The notes: generated from the letters alone by a model not told the origin. A stretch of DNA of 64,000 bases from Cysteiniphilum halobium (GCF_003574425.1 NZ_KZ984540.1:87341-151340), one strand, 5' to 3'; positions 47,401-56,483 are shown, numbered from the stretch's first letter. Translations and numbers: made by a program.

Positions 47401-49848
47401 ATGTTCAATATCGCAGAGTATAGGAAGAAGCCTGACAGAATAAGTGACTTACTGCCTTGGGCCGTCCTTGTCGATAAAGGCGTGATATTGAATAAAGATG
47501 GTTCATTTCAAAAAACATTTGCGTTTAGGGGGCCGGATTTGGAGTCCTCAACACAGTCGCAGCTGGTATCAATTACCGCGCGTCTTAACAATACCTTGAA
47601 GCGCTTAGGCTCTGGTTGGGCATTGTATGTCGAGGCACGACGCAAGGCGGCAATGAGCTATCCTTCAGAGAATTATTTTCCAGATCCTGTGAGCTGGTTA
47701 ATCGATGTTGAGCGTAAAGATCTCTTTGAGCGCAAAGGTGAAAACTACGAAAGCGAGTACTTTTTGACCTTCCAATATTTGCCACAAAAAGAGTCAGTTT
47801 CTAAGCTTTCTGGCCTTTTTGTTAAAGAGAAGAAAGGTGATGATGAGCACGATGCAGGTTACAAGAAGCTCATGAATTATTTCTCAGCAACGGTTAACCA
47901 GTTGTATGATATCATGCAAGATTACATGTATGAAATTGCAGAACTAAGTGATGAAGAGACATTAAGTTATTTACATAATTGTATTTCAGAACGGTCGCAT
48001 AAAGTCAATGTGCCGGATAATCCCAGTTACCTAGATGGCGTGTTAGCGGATACACCGTTACTTGGTGGACTTGAACCAAAGCTAGGTCAATACTATTTAA
48101 AAACGATTTCTATTTTAGGGTTCCCAACGACATCAGTGCCTGCAATTTTAGATGGCTTAAACCATTTGCCATTGCAATATCGCTGGGTGACACGCTTTTT
48201 GCCATTAGATAAAAGCGATGCCGAGAAAGTGCTTAAAAGCTATAAACGTCAGTGGTTTGCGAAGCGCAAAGGTGGGTTGACCATTTTAAAGGAAGTAATG
48301 TCAAAAAGCGAAAGTGCAATGGTTGATAGTGCTGCTGTGCAAAAATCTAATGATGCTGATGAAGCACTTTCTGAGCTGTCAGATGATTTAGTGTCGTTTG
48401 GTTATTACACGGCAACTGTCACCGTATGGGATACCGAAAAAGATAAAGTCTATGAGAAGCAGCGTGAAGTAGAGCGTGTTGTTAATGGTCTTGGCTTTGT
48501 GACTGTATCAGAGACAATTAATTCAGTTGAAGCTTGGTTGTCATCAATTCCAGGGCAAGCTAATGCTAATGTGCGTACACCGCTAATGCACAGCTTGAAT
48601 TTAGCACATTTATTACCTTTCTCAGCTGTTTGGGCAGGGCCTGAAATTAATGCGCATTTAAAAGCACCGCCTTTGTTATATGCACGTACAGCCGGTAATA
48701 CCCCATTTAGATTGTCTAACCACATTGGGGATGTGGGCCATCAAATGATCTTAGGTCCAACTGGTGCCGGTAAATCGGTACTCTTAAACGTGATGGCGGC
48801 GCAGTTTTTGCGTTATGACAATGCACAAGTTTTTATCTTTGATAAAGGTGGCAGTTTCTTTGCGTTAACGCAGGGTGTTAAAGGGCATTTCTATGAAGTA
48901 GGAGATGTTGGTAAAGGAGGGTTGGTCTTCCAGCCATTAGCAGAAATAGATCAAAATACGGAACGTGTTTGGGCACATGACTGGGTGATTGGGCTTTTAG
49001 AAAATGAAAAAGTAGAAATCACACCTGAAGTTAAAGAAACAGTTTGGCTTGCGTTAATGAACTTATCTGAAGTGCCCAAAGAGCAGCGTACACTGACAGG
49101 TCTTCGTTCTTTCGTGCAAGACCGAGCCTTGAGAATGGCACTTGATTCCTATGTTTTAGGTGGTCCATATGGCGAGATATTAGATTGCGATGAAGAGCAT
49201 TTTAGCGATGCTAATTGGCAGTGCTTTGAGATGGAACGTTTAATGGCAATGCCAAATATTATTGCACCCGTGTTAGCCTATATTTTTCATATTCTTGAGA
49301 AGCGTTTTGATGGTCGGCCTAGTTTGATGATTCTTGATGAGGCATGGTTATTCTTGGATCACCCGGTTTTTGCATCAAAAATTAAAGAGTGGTTAAAAAC
49401 ATTAAGAAAGCTTAACGTATCGGTTATTTTCGCTACACAATCAGTGGATGATGCAGTTAAGTCACCGCTGGTATCAGCACTCAATGAATCGTGTCCGTCA
49501 CGCATTTTTTTACCCAATGATCGTGCGATGGAGCCAGCAGTTTCACAAGGTTATGAGTCCCTTGGGCTTAACTTAAGGCAAGTTCAAATTTTGGCACATT
49601 CGATGCCAAAACGTCAGTATTATTTCCAGTCACATAAAGGCAATTGCTTGTTTGATTTGGGGCTTGGTCCAATCGCATTGGCTTTTTGTGCAGTCAGCCG
49701 TCCTGAAGATCGTAAGCATATTAGAGAAATACTTGCACAACATAAGGGCTATGATTATTTCTTAAAAAGTTATCTTCATGGCAGAGGGCTTGATTGGGCA
49801 TATGAGATTGTCAAGGATCACTATAAAGGGGGGATAGATGCAACCTAG
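47401..49848 (+). CDS. trbE: VirB4/TrbE-family type IV secretion ATPase
   Basis: The 815-residue protein has the N-terminal CagE/TrbE domain and a C-terminal AAA-type ATPase, with Walker A GPTGAGKS at residues 452-459 and Walker B SLMILDEAWLFLD. It powers pilus assembly and substrate transfer at the inner membrane. It overlaps the next gene by 11 bp. The length is typical of TrbE/VirB4, and the protein appears intact. Confidence 0.95.
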   Translation: MFNIAEYRKKPDRISDLLPWAVLVDKGVILNKDGSFQKTFAFRGPDLESSTQSQLVSITARLNNTLKRLGSGWALYVEARRKAAMSYPSENYFPDPVSWLIDVERKDLFERKGENYESEYFLTFQYLPQKESVSKLSGLFVKEKKGDDEHDAGYKKLMNYFSATVNQLYDIMQDYMYEIAELSDEETLSYLHNCISERSHKVNVPDNPSYLDGVLADTPLLGGLEPKLGQYYLKTISILGFPTTSVPAILDGLNHLPLQYRWVTRFLPLDKSDAEKVLKSYKRQWFAKRKGGLTILKEVMSKSESAMVDSAAVQKSNDADEALSELSDDLVSFGYYTATVTVWDTEKDKVYEKQREVERVVNGLGFVTVSETINSVEAWLSSIPGQANANVRTPLMHSLNLAHLLPFSAVWAGPEINAHLKAPPLLYARTAGNTPFRLSNHIGDVGHQMILGPTGAGKSVLLNVMAAQFLRYDNAQVFIFDKGGSFFALTQGVKGHFYEVGDVGKGGLVFQPLAEIDQNTERVWAHDWVIGLLENEKVEITPEVKETVWLALMNLSEVPKEQRTLTGLRSFVQDRALRMALDSYVLGGPYGEILDCDEEHFSDANWQCFEMERLMAMPNIIAPVLAYIFHILEKRFDGRPSLMILDEAWLFLDHPVFASKIKEWLKTLRKLNVSVIFATQSVDDAVKSPLVSALNESCPSRIFLPNDRAMEPAVSQGYESLGLNLRQVQILAHSMPKRQYYFQSHKGNCLFDLGLGPIALAFCAVSRPEDRKHIREILAQHKGYDYFLKSYLHGRGLDWAYEIVKDHYKGGIDAT

Positions 49849-50461
49849 CGGATTTCCTTTTGGCAAAGAAGTGTTGTCATATCGACAAACTGAAGTCATT
49901 ACTCCTTTTCAGAAGCAAAATCAATTGTTTGATAAACCGATTGGTCAGCTGATTCATAAGGCATATGTTTGGCGTGTTGTCTTTTTTTGTGGTGTGAGCC
50001 TTAGCTTTATTTTGTCATTGATTTTAGTGGGTTATTTAAACGCCATTCCTTATAAGATATTGGTTGAACAAGTCACCAGTAAAGGATTTTTAAAATCACC
50101 TCCTGAATTTTTAAGTCCTAATTATACCGTCAGTCAAACGGTGTTAGCCGGTTTTATTAAGTCGCTTCTTGTGAATGGTCAAGCTGGTGGTATTTATCAT
50201 AGCTTCTTGGATGAGGACTCGCAACTTGCTTTAAAACAAGGTGTTTTGGGCATTTCCAAAATTGATCTTGAAGCAGCAACGTTTGATAAGTTTAGGGTGA
50301 ATGCGCTAAATTTTAGTGGAGAATTGGTGGATAAAAGTGGTAAGGCGATATTAGAAGTCTCTGGGCAGTTTGGTCATCGTCCCCTGACAGCAAAGGAACA
50401 AGTAAAGCTTAATCCATTAGGAATCTATATTCAAAATCTAGCAATTGAAAGGTTATTGTAG
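49838..50461 (+). CDS. VirB8-like inner-membrane protein, first of a tandem pair
   Basis: The 207-residue protein has a cytoplasmic N-terminus, one membrane helix (about 48-70) and a periplasmic domain. It has the VirB8 topology and ends with the VirB8-like LNPLGIYIQNLAIERLL, near a GQFGHRPL strand. The next gene encodes a second, distinct VirB8-like protein. IcmL/DotI and DotJ form a comparable pair in Dot/Icm systems. It overlaps trbE and is followed directly by trbF. Confidence 0.6.
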   Translation: MQPSGFPFGKEVLSYRQTEVITPFQKQNQLFDKPIGQLIHKAYVWRVVFFCGVSLSFILSLILVGYLNAIPYKILVEQVTSKGFLKSPPEFLSPNYTVSQTVLAGFIKSLLVNGQAGGIYHSFLDEDSQLALKQGVLGISKIDLEAATFDKFRVNALNFSGELVDKSGKAILEVSGQFGHRPLTAKEQVKLNPLGIYIQNLAIERLL

Positions 50462-51145
50462 ATGGAAAAAGAAATGCAAAAGGCGCAGAAAGTGCAAAAA
50501 ACAGACTATCAAAAGGCTTATGAAGAATGGGAGTCACGCATTGGTAGTGCAAAAAAGCAAGCACGTAATTGGATGATGGCAGCAATTGCTATTTTGATCG
50601 TTTGCGTTTTGTTATTACTTGCCATTATTATTGAGGCGAATCGTCAGCAAATGTATGTATATGTTGCTGAAGTAAAACCTCAAGAGAGCGTTGTCAATGT
50701 TCAAACTGCTTCGCAAAGCTATACGCCTACTGTTGCGCAAAAAATCGCTTTTGTCAGTGACTTTATTAAAAACATTACGGAAATTCCTTTAGACCCTGTG
50801 GTTTTGAATCGCCAGTGGCAGTCAGCTCTATTAGCGGTTTCCGGTAGAGCAGAAGATCAGCTAAAGCAAGTCTATCAGGCGATTAATCCGCTTAAACTAA
50901 TCGGTGATAAAACAATTACTACGGTGGTCACAAATGCCAATGAAGCAAGTAATAATAGCTTTGAGGTGACATTCCAGTCAACGACATATAACAAAGATGG
51001 TGGTGTAGAAAGTGTCAAAACATATAGTGGGATATTTACCTTCTCACCCAGTACGCCACCGAAGACATTAAATCAGATGGTAATTAATCCACTGGGTTTA
51101 AAAATAGGTTTCTTCTCATTTAGCGAAAAAGGATCAAGTCAATGA
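50462..51145 (+). CDS. trbF: VirB8/TrbF-family type IV secretion protein
   Basis: The 227-residue protein has a charged N-terminus (about 1-38) with TrbF-like YQKAYEEWESRIGSAKKQAR, one membrane helix (about 39-60), and a periplasmic NTF2-like VirB8 domain ending INPLGLKIGFFSFSEK. VirB8 proteins nucleate the inner-membrane complex. It begins directly after the first VirB8-like gene and overlaps trbG by 4 bp. Confidence 0.85.
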   Translation: MEKEMQKAQKVQKTDYQKAYEEWESRIGSAKKQARNWMMAAIAILIVCVLLLLAIIIEANRQQMYVYVAEVKPQESVVNVQTASQSYTPTVAQKIAFVSDFIKNITEIPLDPVVLNRQWQSALLAVSGRAEDQLKQVYQAINPLKLIGDKTITTVVTNANEASNNSFEVTFQSTTYNKDGGVESVKTYSGIFTFSPSTPPKTLNQMVINPLGLKIGFFSFSEKGSSQ

Positions 51146-52170
51146 AATTAAATAAAATTAGCTGTTTATTACCACTTACTGCAATTGCAATAGCAGGCTG
51201 TGCAACAAGTAGTTATCAAGGTGACATTGACTCGGGTAAATTTGTGCAAGCAAAGCCTGCAGACGCTGGGACTAAAGTGGTGCGTGAATACATTCCAGTA
51301 CCGATGCCAGGTCAGCTTCGTCCTGTGCCAAATAGCAAAGCTGATAAGGCCGTACAGAAACCGGCTCTAACCAAAGAAGCAGCGGTTGCTGAAGCGAATA
51401 AAGACGCACAGCAATTCCCAGATCAAAGTGACTTTTTCAATGCGATGATGACCTATGGCTATATGCCCGGGGCAATGTATACGATCTATACGGCGCCTTT
51501 AAATATTACCGATGTGGTATTTGAGCCAGGTGAGAAGATTATATCACAAGCTGCTGGTGATACCCTTCGCTGGCAGATTGCTTCAACCTATAGTGGTGAA
51601 GGTAAAGATTTACGTTGGCATATTTTGATCAAACCACAAAAGTCAGATTTGACAAATTCAATGATTATTACCACCAATAAGCGTACTTATCATTTGATCT
51701 TAAAATCGGTAGATCCAGATCAGGCGATGGTATCGGTTAAATGGCAATATCCAAGTTCGATGGTGCAAGGATTTAATGGGGGTAATTTAGGTGATATGAA
51801 TGCCGCTGCTGGTGATAGCAAGTTGTTACCACCACCACAGCAAAACGCAGGGCTTGATTTAAGTTTATCCAACATGAGTTTCAACTATAATTGGAGTATG
51901 TTAAAAGGTGAGACACCGAAATGGTATCCAGAGCAGATATTTAGTTCAGGTCATCAGACATTTATTAAGTTCCCGCATGAGGTAGTGGTAAGTAATGCTA
52001 CCATGCCAGTACCATTTGTTCAGTCAAATGATGGTGAATATGGTACGGCAAACTTTAACTGGCGGATGAAAGGTGACTATATGGTGATTGATACGGTTAT
52101 TAAGAACGCCTATCTGAAAGCAGGCACCAAAGAGTCGGGTGAAACAGTTGTTGAGATTTCACAAAAGTAA
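51142..52170 (+). CDS. trbG: VirB9/TrbG-family protein, predicted lipoprotein
   Basis: The 342-residue outer-membrane core protein starts with a lipoprotein signal peptide (lipobox IAGC, Cys20). The middle VirB9 domain contains ITDVVFEPGEKI and GDTLRWQIA. The C-terminal VirB9/CagX beta domain has MSFNYNWSM, PEQIFSSGHQTFIKFP and NFNWRMKGDYMVID. No separate VirB7/TrbH lipoprotein gene is visible, so the lipid anchor here may do that job. It lies between trbF and trbI. Confidence 0.9.
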   Translation: MKLNKISCLLPLTAIAIAGCATSSYQGDIDSGKFVQAKPADAGTKVVREYIPVPMPGQLRPVPNSKADKAVQKPALTKEAAVAEANKDAQQFPDQSDFFNAMMTYGYMPGAMYTIYTAPLNITDVVFEPGEKIISQAAGDTLRWQIASTYSGEGKDLRWHILIKPQKSDLTNSMIITTNKRTYHLILKSVDPDQAMVSVKWQYPSSMVQGFNGGNLGDMNAAAGDSKLLPPPQQNAGLDLSLSNMSFNYNWSMLKGETPKWYPEQIFSSGHQTFIKFPHEVVVSNATMPVPFVQSNDGEYGTANFNWRMKGDYMVIDTVIKNAYLKAGTKESGETVVEISQK

Positions 52171-52188
52171 GCATAATCAAGGGTTATT

Positions 52189-53439
52189 ATGGCTAAGAAA
52201 GAACAAGATAAACTGGGATTAAGGGCATCACCGCCAAAATCGTCAGAGCTAAACAAAAAGCTAATCACTGTTGTTGGTGGTGGTTTGCTTTTAATTATTA
52301 TTGTGGCATTTATTTTTTCGATTAATGCGCCCAAAAAAAGCTCAACGAGCATGAATAGCTCTAATCTTAGTGCGAACTCTTCAGGCACTAGCCTTAAAGT
52401 CTCTAATGAGTTATCTAGTTATAAAGATGCACAAGCGATTCGTAAGCGGTTAGGAATGGATCAACCTGTTAAAATGGTACAGCAAGAAAATCCTGAACTT
52501 CAGCGTATGATTAATCAACAGCGTTCACAATTGCAAGAGTTACAAACACAAATTAATAGTTTAAAAAATCAACCAAGAAGTCCACAAAAGTCAGCAGAGC
52601 CAACTTACTCTCCCATGGATCGCGAAGCAATGAATGCGCCGATTTTCTTTGGTGGTGGCGCACCACGACCAATCCCACAAGATAGTCAGAATCAAGACAA
52701 AACGAAACAAGACGGTCAACAGGCTGCCAAAACACCAGAAGAGCAGCGTGAAAATTTTATGAAAGGTGGTTTAACGGCAAAAGATATTACTAATGAAAAC
52801 ACCATTCAAAAGCCTATTTCAGATAATGTAATCATGGCAGGTAACTCTATTCCAGCGATTTTGCAGACAAAGATTGTATCTGACTTGCCAGGTACCATTG
52901 TCGCGCGTGTTTCTAAAGATGTTTATGATACTCTAACCGGTACGGTTCTTTTAATTCCAAGAGGGAGCTCGCTGATTGGTCAATATAATTCAAGTACTGT
53001 TTATGGAGACACGAGTGTTCAAGTGAAATTTATTCGTTTGATTCGCCCAGATGGTACATCGATCATCTTGCCAAACCAGCAAGGCATGGATGGTTCAGGT
53101 GTCTCTGGTCTTGCTGATGAAGTGGATAATCACTGGGGGCAGTTAATCGGTGCAGCAGCGTTGTCAACAGTCTTTAATGTACCAGCAGTAGCAGCACAGG
53201 TAGCGACACAATCTAACGCAACAGTGTGTGATGCTAATGGTAACTGTACAGCGAACTATGGTAATGTGGCACAGAACTCTGTGTTGCAAAGTCTTGGTCA
53301 AACAGCATCACAGGTTGGTGGTAAGATCACCGATCGTGCGATGAATTTAAAGCCAACGATTACAATTAACTCCGGTAAAGAGTTTTCAGTGTTAGTCACT
53401 AAAGATACTTATTTGCCACCATACGGGCAGAGTGAATAA
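52189..53439 (+). CDS. trbI: VirB10/TrbI-family type IV secretion protein
   Basis: The 416-residue protein spans the envelope: cytoplasmic N-terminus, one membrane helix (about 25-45), a Gln/Pro-rich linker with a coiled region (about 95-200), and the C-terminal TrbI/VirB10 beta-barrel domain with AGNSIPAILQTKIVSDLPG, LIPRGSSLIGQYNS and FSVLVTKDTYLPPY. It energises and gates the outer-membrane core. It abuts the next small gene (shared base at 53439). Confidence 0.93.
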   Translation: MAKKEQDKLGLRASPPKSSELNKKLITVVGGGLLLIIIVAFIFSINAPKKSSTSMNSSNLSANSSGTSLKVSNELSSYKDAQAIRKRLGMDQPVKMVQQENPELQRMINQQRSQLQELQTQINSLKNQPRSPQKSAEPTYSPMDREAMNAPIFFGGGAPRPIPQDSQNQDKTKQDGQQAAKTPEEQRENFMKGGLTAKDITNENTIQKPISDNVIMAGNSIPAILQTKIVSDLPGTIVARVSKDVYDTLTGTVLLIPRGSSLIGQYNSSTVYGDTSVQVKFIRLIRPDGTSIILPNQQGMDGSGVSGLADEVDNHWGQLIGAAALSTVFNVPAVAAQVATQSNATVCDANGNCTANYGNVAQNSVLQSLGQTASQVGGKITDRAMNLKPTITINSGKEFSVLVTKDTYLPPYGQSE

Positions 53440-53819
53440 TGCGTATTTTATGTATTTTATTGATGGTTATAGGTTTATATGCCCATGCAGTGGCTGATAT
53501 ATCATCGAACAACAGTAATAATTATAATAATAACCCCTATGGTTCCAATGATGATAACAATACAACAAATAACAATACAGCAAGTAGCACCAACCAAGGA
53601 AATCAACAATTGTTGCAGGAGATGAATAAGAAAACATCTAAAGGGTTAAAAGTATTTGATAAGTTGTTACAAGATGACGGTCAATCAAAACAAGACTTTT
53701 TTGCTGATGTTGGCAAAAACCCAACGGCAGATCAGTTTGAAGGTGGTGATGGCAGTGGTGGGCCCGTTGAAAATCCATTTGCAAAAATTTTAGGTGGCAA
53801 GTCACAAGGTAACCAGTAG
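53439..53819 (+). CDS. Small exported Asn/Ser-rich protein of the type IV secretion cluster
   Basis: I do not recognise a family. The 126-residue product has a cleavable signal peptide (about 1-19, ending HAVA), a low-complexity Asn/Ser/Thr stretch (about 20-55), a short helical part (QLLQEMNKKTSKGLKVFDKL) and a Gly-rich tail with NPFAKILGG. It has no lipobox. It lies between trbI and trbL. It is too short for VirB5/TrbJ, but is presumably a periplasmic or surface component of the system. Confidence 0.65.
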   Translation: MRILCILLMVIGLYAHAVADISSNNSNNYNNNPYGSNDDNNTTNNNTASSTNQGNQQLLQEMNKKTSKGLKVFDKLLQDDGQSKQDFFADVGKNPTADQFEGGDGSGGPVENPFAKILGGKSQGNQ

Positions 53820-53826
53820 GTAAGGT

Positions 53827-54960
53827 ATGGCAGATGTAACAAGTGTCTTAGGAACACAGCTGCTTGATAAAATCCAATTTGGTTTTATTGAGCAAATCAA
53901 TGCAAAATTTAGTGCATTGCAAGGCTCAGCATTAACGCTTTTGGCAATTGTCGCTAGTCTTGAGCTTGTGATTTTTGGACTTGTTTGGGTTATTAAACAA
54001 GATGAAGGTATTGGTAATCTTATCGTTAAGATTATTAAAATTGGTTTGTTTTTTACCATTGTCAAATACTTCCCTGAATTGCTGCAAATGATTTTGGCAA
54101 CTTTTATTAAGGTCGGATATATCGTTGCACCTGAGAAATCCCAAGCATTACTGTATAGTCCAGGTAAGCTGTGGGGAATTGGTTTTAAAGCTGGTGTGTC
54201 AATGCTTAAGATCTCTGTGCAATACGGTACCTTTAATATGGGGCTGTCAATGCTTTATTTGGTGTTGGGCATGGGGCTTTTGCTTATTTTTGCCGCTATT
54301 GGTGCGCAAATCATTATTTCAGTCGTGTTGTTTTATTTCGTATCAGTATTGTCTTTGATTGTTGTGCCATTGGGTGTGTTTAAACCCATACAGGATTTAT
54401 TTTATAAGTCGATACAACATTTACTGCGTGCAGGGGTGAGATTACTTGCTGTGATTTTTATTTTAGGGGTAGCATTTACTTTATTCCAAAGCTTAAAAAT
54501 TACAGCAATTAGTGATTCCACTAGCCTTGAAAAGCCATTAGCATTATTTTTTACATCTTTTATCCTGTTAATCTTGATTTATACTTTACCTAATTATCTT
54601 GCTAAAGCAGTTGGCAAACCAGGGGGCAATATCTTCGAGAATATGTCTTCTCCGGCGGCTGCACACGTCGTGGTTAATCAGCCGCCACAGTCTACTTCAG
54701 TATCTGTCTCACCAGTGGGTGCTGCTTCTTCCATGCATGGGGTAGCAGGATCAAGTACTGCAATGGGCGGATCAATGCAATCAGGAGCTACTGTTGTTAC
54801 AGGAAGTAGTGTTGTAGGTGGAGGTAGTACAAATGTGAATGTCTCAACAACTGTGCAAGGAGGAGTGATAGGTGGGAAGAAGCAAGATAAGGTTTCTGAT
54901 GCTTCCAATATCAATAAGAGTATTTCAGACAGTACGATTCGTAAAATAAAAGAAGATTAA
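53827..54960 (+). CDS. trbL: VirB6/TrbL-family type IV secretion membrane protein
   Basis: The 377-residue protein has about six membrane helices between residues 35 and 265 and the TrbL pattern, including VIFGLVWVIKQDEGIGNLIVK and the IVKYFPELLQMI loop. The C-terminal 100 residues are a Ser/Gly/Val-rich, disordered-looking tail, as in many TrbL proteins. VirB6/TrbL forms the inner-membrane channel. It is followed 6 bp later by the S26 peptidase frame. Confidence 0.92.
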   Translation: MADVTSVLGTQLLDKIQFGFIEQINAKFSALQGSALTLLAIVASLELVIFGLVWVIKQDEGIGNLIVKIIKIGLFFTIVKYFPELLQMILATFIKVGYIVAPEKSQALLYSPGKLWGIGFKAGVSMLKISVQYGTFNMGLSMLYLVLGMGLLLIFAAIGAQIIISVVLFYFVSVLSLIVVPLGVFKPIQDLFYKSIQHLLRAGVRLLAVIFILGVAFTLFQSLKITAISDSTSLEKPLALFFTSFILLILIYTLPNYLAKAVGKPGGNIFENMSSPAAAHVVVNQPPQSTSVSVSPVGAASSMHGVAGSSTAMGGSMQSGATVVTGSSVVGGGSTNVNVSTTVQGGVIGGKKQDKVSDASNINKSISDSTIRKIKED

Positions 54961-54966
54961 TAAGGA

Positions 54967-55467
54967 GTGGCAAGGCTTTCATTTTTATATAAAATGCTGA
55001 CTATTTTGGCTGTGGTTTATGTTCTGTTATGGCTATTAAAAACCCTACATATTGGATTTATTCAACAATTAACGCCAAGCATGCCTGAGGGTTGGTATTT
55101 TACTTATCCCCAGCTAGATTACCACAAAGGGGATAGTGTGGTGTTTATACCCAATCAGCAAACAGAGAATTATATCTTAGCAAGAAAATGGTTACCAAAA
55201 GGCATTCCACTGTTAAAAGAAATAGTGGGCGTTGCAGGAGATTCTTTATGCATAAAGAATCAAAATGTCTATATTAATGGACAGTGGATTGGTAAGGTCT
55301 ATAAAACAGATGGTCAAGGCAATATACTACCGATGTTTAGATTTTGTGGGACAATACCCAAAGATAGTTACTTTATGCAAGGTGTTGCTAATCCGCATTC
55401 ATTTGATAGTCGTTACTACGGATTGGTGAATAAGGCGCAGATTATGAGTAAGGCAGTAAAATTATGA
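54967..55467 (+). CDS. traF: TraF-like S26 signal peptidase
   Basis: The 166-residue protein has an N-terminal membrane helix, the catalytic serine in LTPSMPEGWYF (S38), the general-base lysine in PLLKEIVGVAGDSL (K84), and the terminal box FDSRYYGLV, which together define the TraF/LepB serine peptidase family. In RP4, TraF processes and cyclises the TrbC pilin; the trbC gene in this cluster suggests the same task. The start is unclear: GTG at 54967 overlaps the AAGGAG site, and the next ATG is at 54994. It overlaps trbB by 4 bp. Confidence 0.85.
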   Translation: MARLSFLYKMLTILAVVYVLLWLLKTLHIGFIQQLTPSMPEGWYFTYPQLDYHKGDSVVFIPNQQTENYILARKWLPKGIPLLKEIVGVAGDSLCIKNQNVYINGQWIGKVYKTDGQGNILPMFRFCGTIPKDSYFMQGVANPHSFDSRYYGLVNKAQIMSKAVKL

Positions 55468-56414
55468 TACAAAGAGTATTGATTGAAGAAAGACAGTTGA
55501 ATATGTTGAAAACTGCGTTTGGCAGAGAGGTAATGGAGTATCTGTATGACGAGAAAATCATTGAAATCATGCTAAATCCAGATGGGCGTTTGCATTATGA
55601 GCGCATTGGGGAGGGTAAAGTGGCAACGGATATTTATATTCCGGCAGAGCAAAGTGAAAACATCGTCAAGCTTGTTGCGTCTTTTAAAAACCATGTTGCT
55701 AATGATGAGCACCCTGAAGTATCGGCAGAGCTACCTTTCCAAGGGGCACGTTTTCAAGGGTGGTTGCCTCCTGTGGTTAATCGTGCATGTTTCTCTATTC
55801 GTAGACGCGCTATTGCTATTTTCACCTTAGATCAATACGTTGAGCAAGGCGCTTTAACACAGGAGCAGGCAGAAGGTCTAAGGCGTGCAGTTATTGAGCG
55901 TAAAAATATCGTTGTTGTTGGTGGAACGGGTTCTGGTAAAACGACTTTTTGTAATGCTTTATTGGCAGAATTACAAGGTAGTCAAGATCGCATTTTGGTC
56001 ATTGAGGATTTGCCCGAACTTCAAGTGGAAGTTGATGACTTGGTTACCATGACAACAACGACATCGGTAACGATGCGTGATTTGGTCAAAGGCTCTCTAC
56101 GAATGCGCCCAGATCGCATCGTAATTGGTGAGGTCAGAGATGGTTCAGCCCTTGATTTACTAAAAGCTTGGAATACAGGGCATCCTGGCGGGGTGTGCAC
56201 GATTCATGCCAATAGCGTTGCGTCATCCCCTTATCGTTTTGAGGACTTAATTCAAGAGGTGGTAGTTACAGTACCTAGAACGCTTATTTTGCAGGCGATT
56301 GACCTGATTGTATTTATTGCGCGTGATAAAACAGGAAAGCGCAAAATTACAGATCTGGTTGAGTTATCGGGCTATGAAAATGGTAAATATCTCTTAAAAC
56401 CATACAAAATATAG
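55464..56414 (+). CDS. trbB: VirB11/TrbB-family secretion ATPase
   Basis: The 316-residue hexameric traffic ATPase has Walker A GGTGSGKT (residues 153-160), Asp box VIEDLPELQ, Walker B-like MRPDRIVIGEVRDGSALDLL and the His box GHPGGVCTIHANS. The TrbB-type HANSVASSPYRFEDLIQE favours VirB11/TrbB over PilT/PilB. It closes the secretion cluster and lies 69 bp before pilM. Confidence 0.94.
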   Translation: MIQRVLIEERQLNMLKTAFGREVMEYLYDEKIIEIMLNPDGRLHYERIGEGKVATDIYIPAEQSENIVKLVASFKNHVANDEHPEVSAELPFQGARFQGWLPPVVNRACFSIRRRAIAIFTLDQYVEQGALTQEQAEGLRRAVIERKNIVVVGGTGSGKTTFCNALLAELQGSQDRILVIEDLPELQVEVDDLVTMTTTTSVTMRDLVKGSLRMRPDRIVIGEVRDGSALDLLKAWNTGHPGGVCTIHANSVASSPYRFEDLIQEVVVTVPRTLILQAIDLIVFIARDKTGKRKITDLVELSGYENGKYLLKPYKI

Positions 56415-56483
56415 TATTGACGCTGTTTTTTGCCTTAAGCTTGGCTATACTGTCAGAAATTGAAGTTAAAAGGACGAATAAGC

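Noticed and set aside
46748..56414. Conjugative plasmid or integrative element inserted in the chromosome
   Set aside because: No relaxase, coupling protein, integrase, att-like repeats or compositional change seen by eye; flanks are intact housekeeping genes.
56417..56451. TTGACG and TATACT as the pilM promoter
   Set aside because: The spacing is 23 bp, too long for a normal sigma70 promoter; left as uncertain in the pilM entry.
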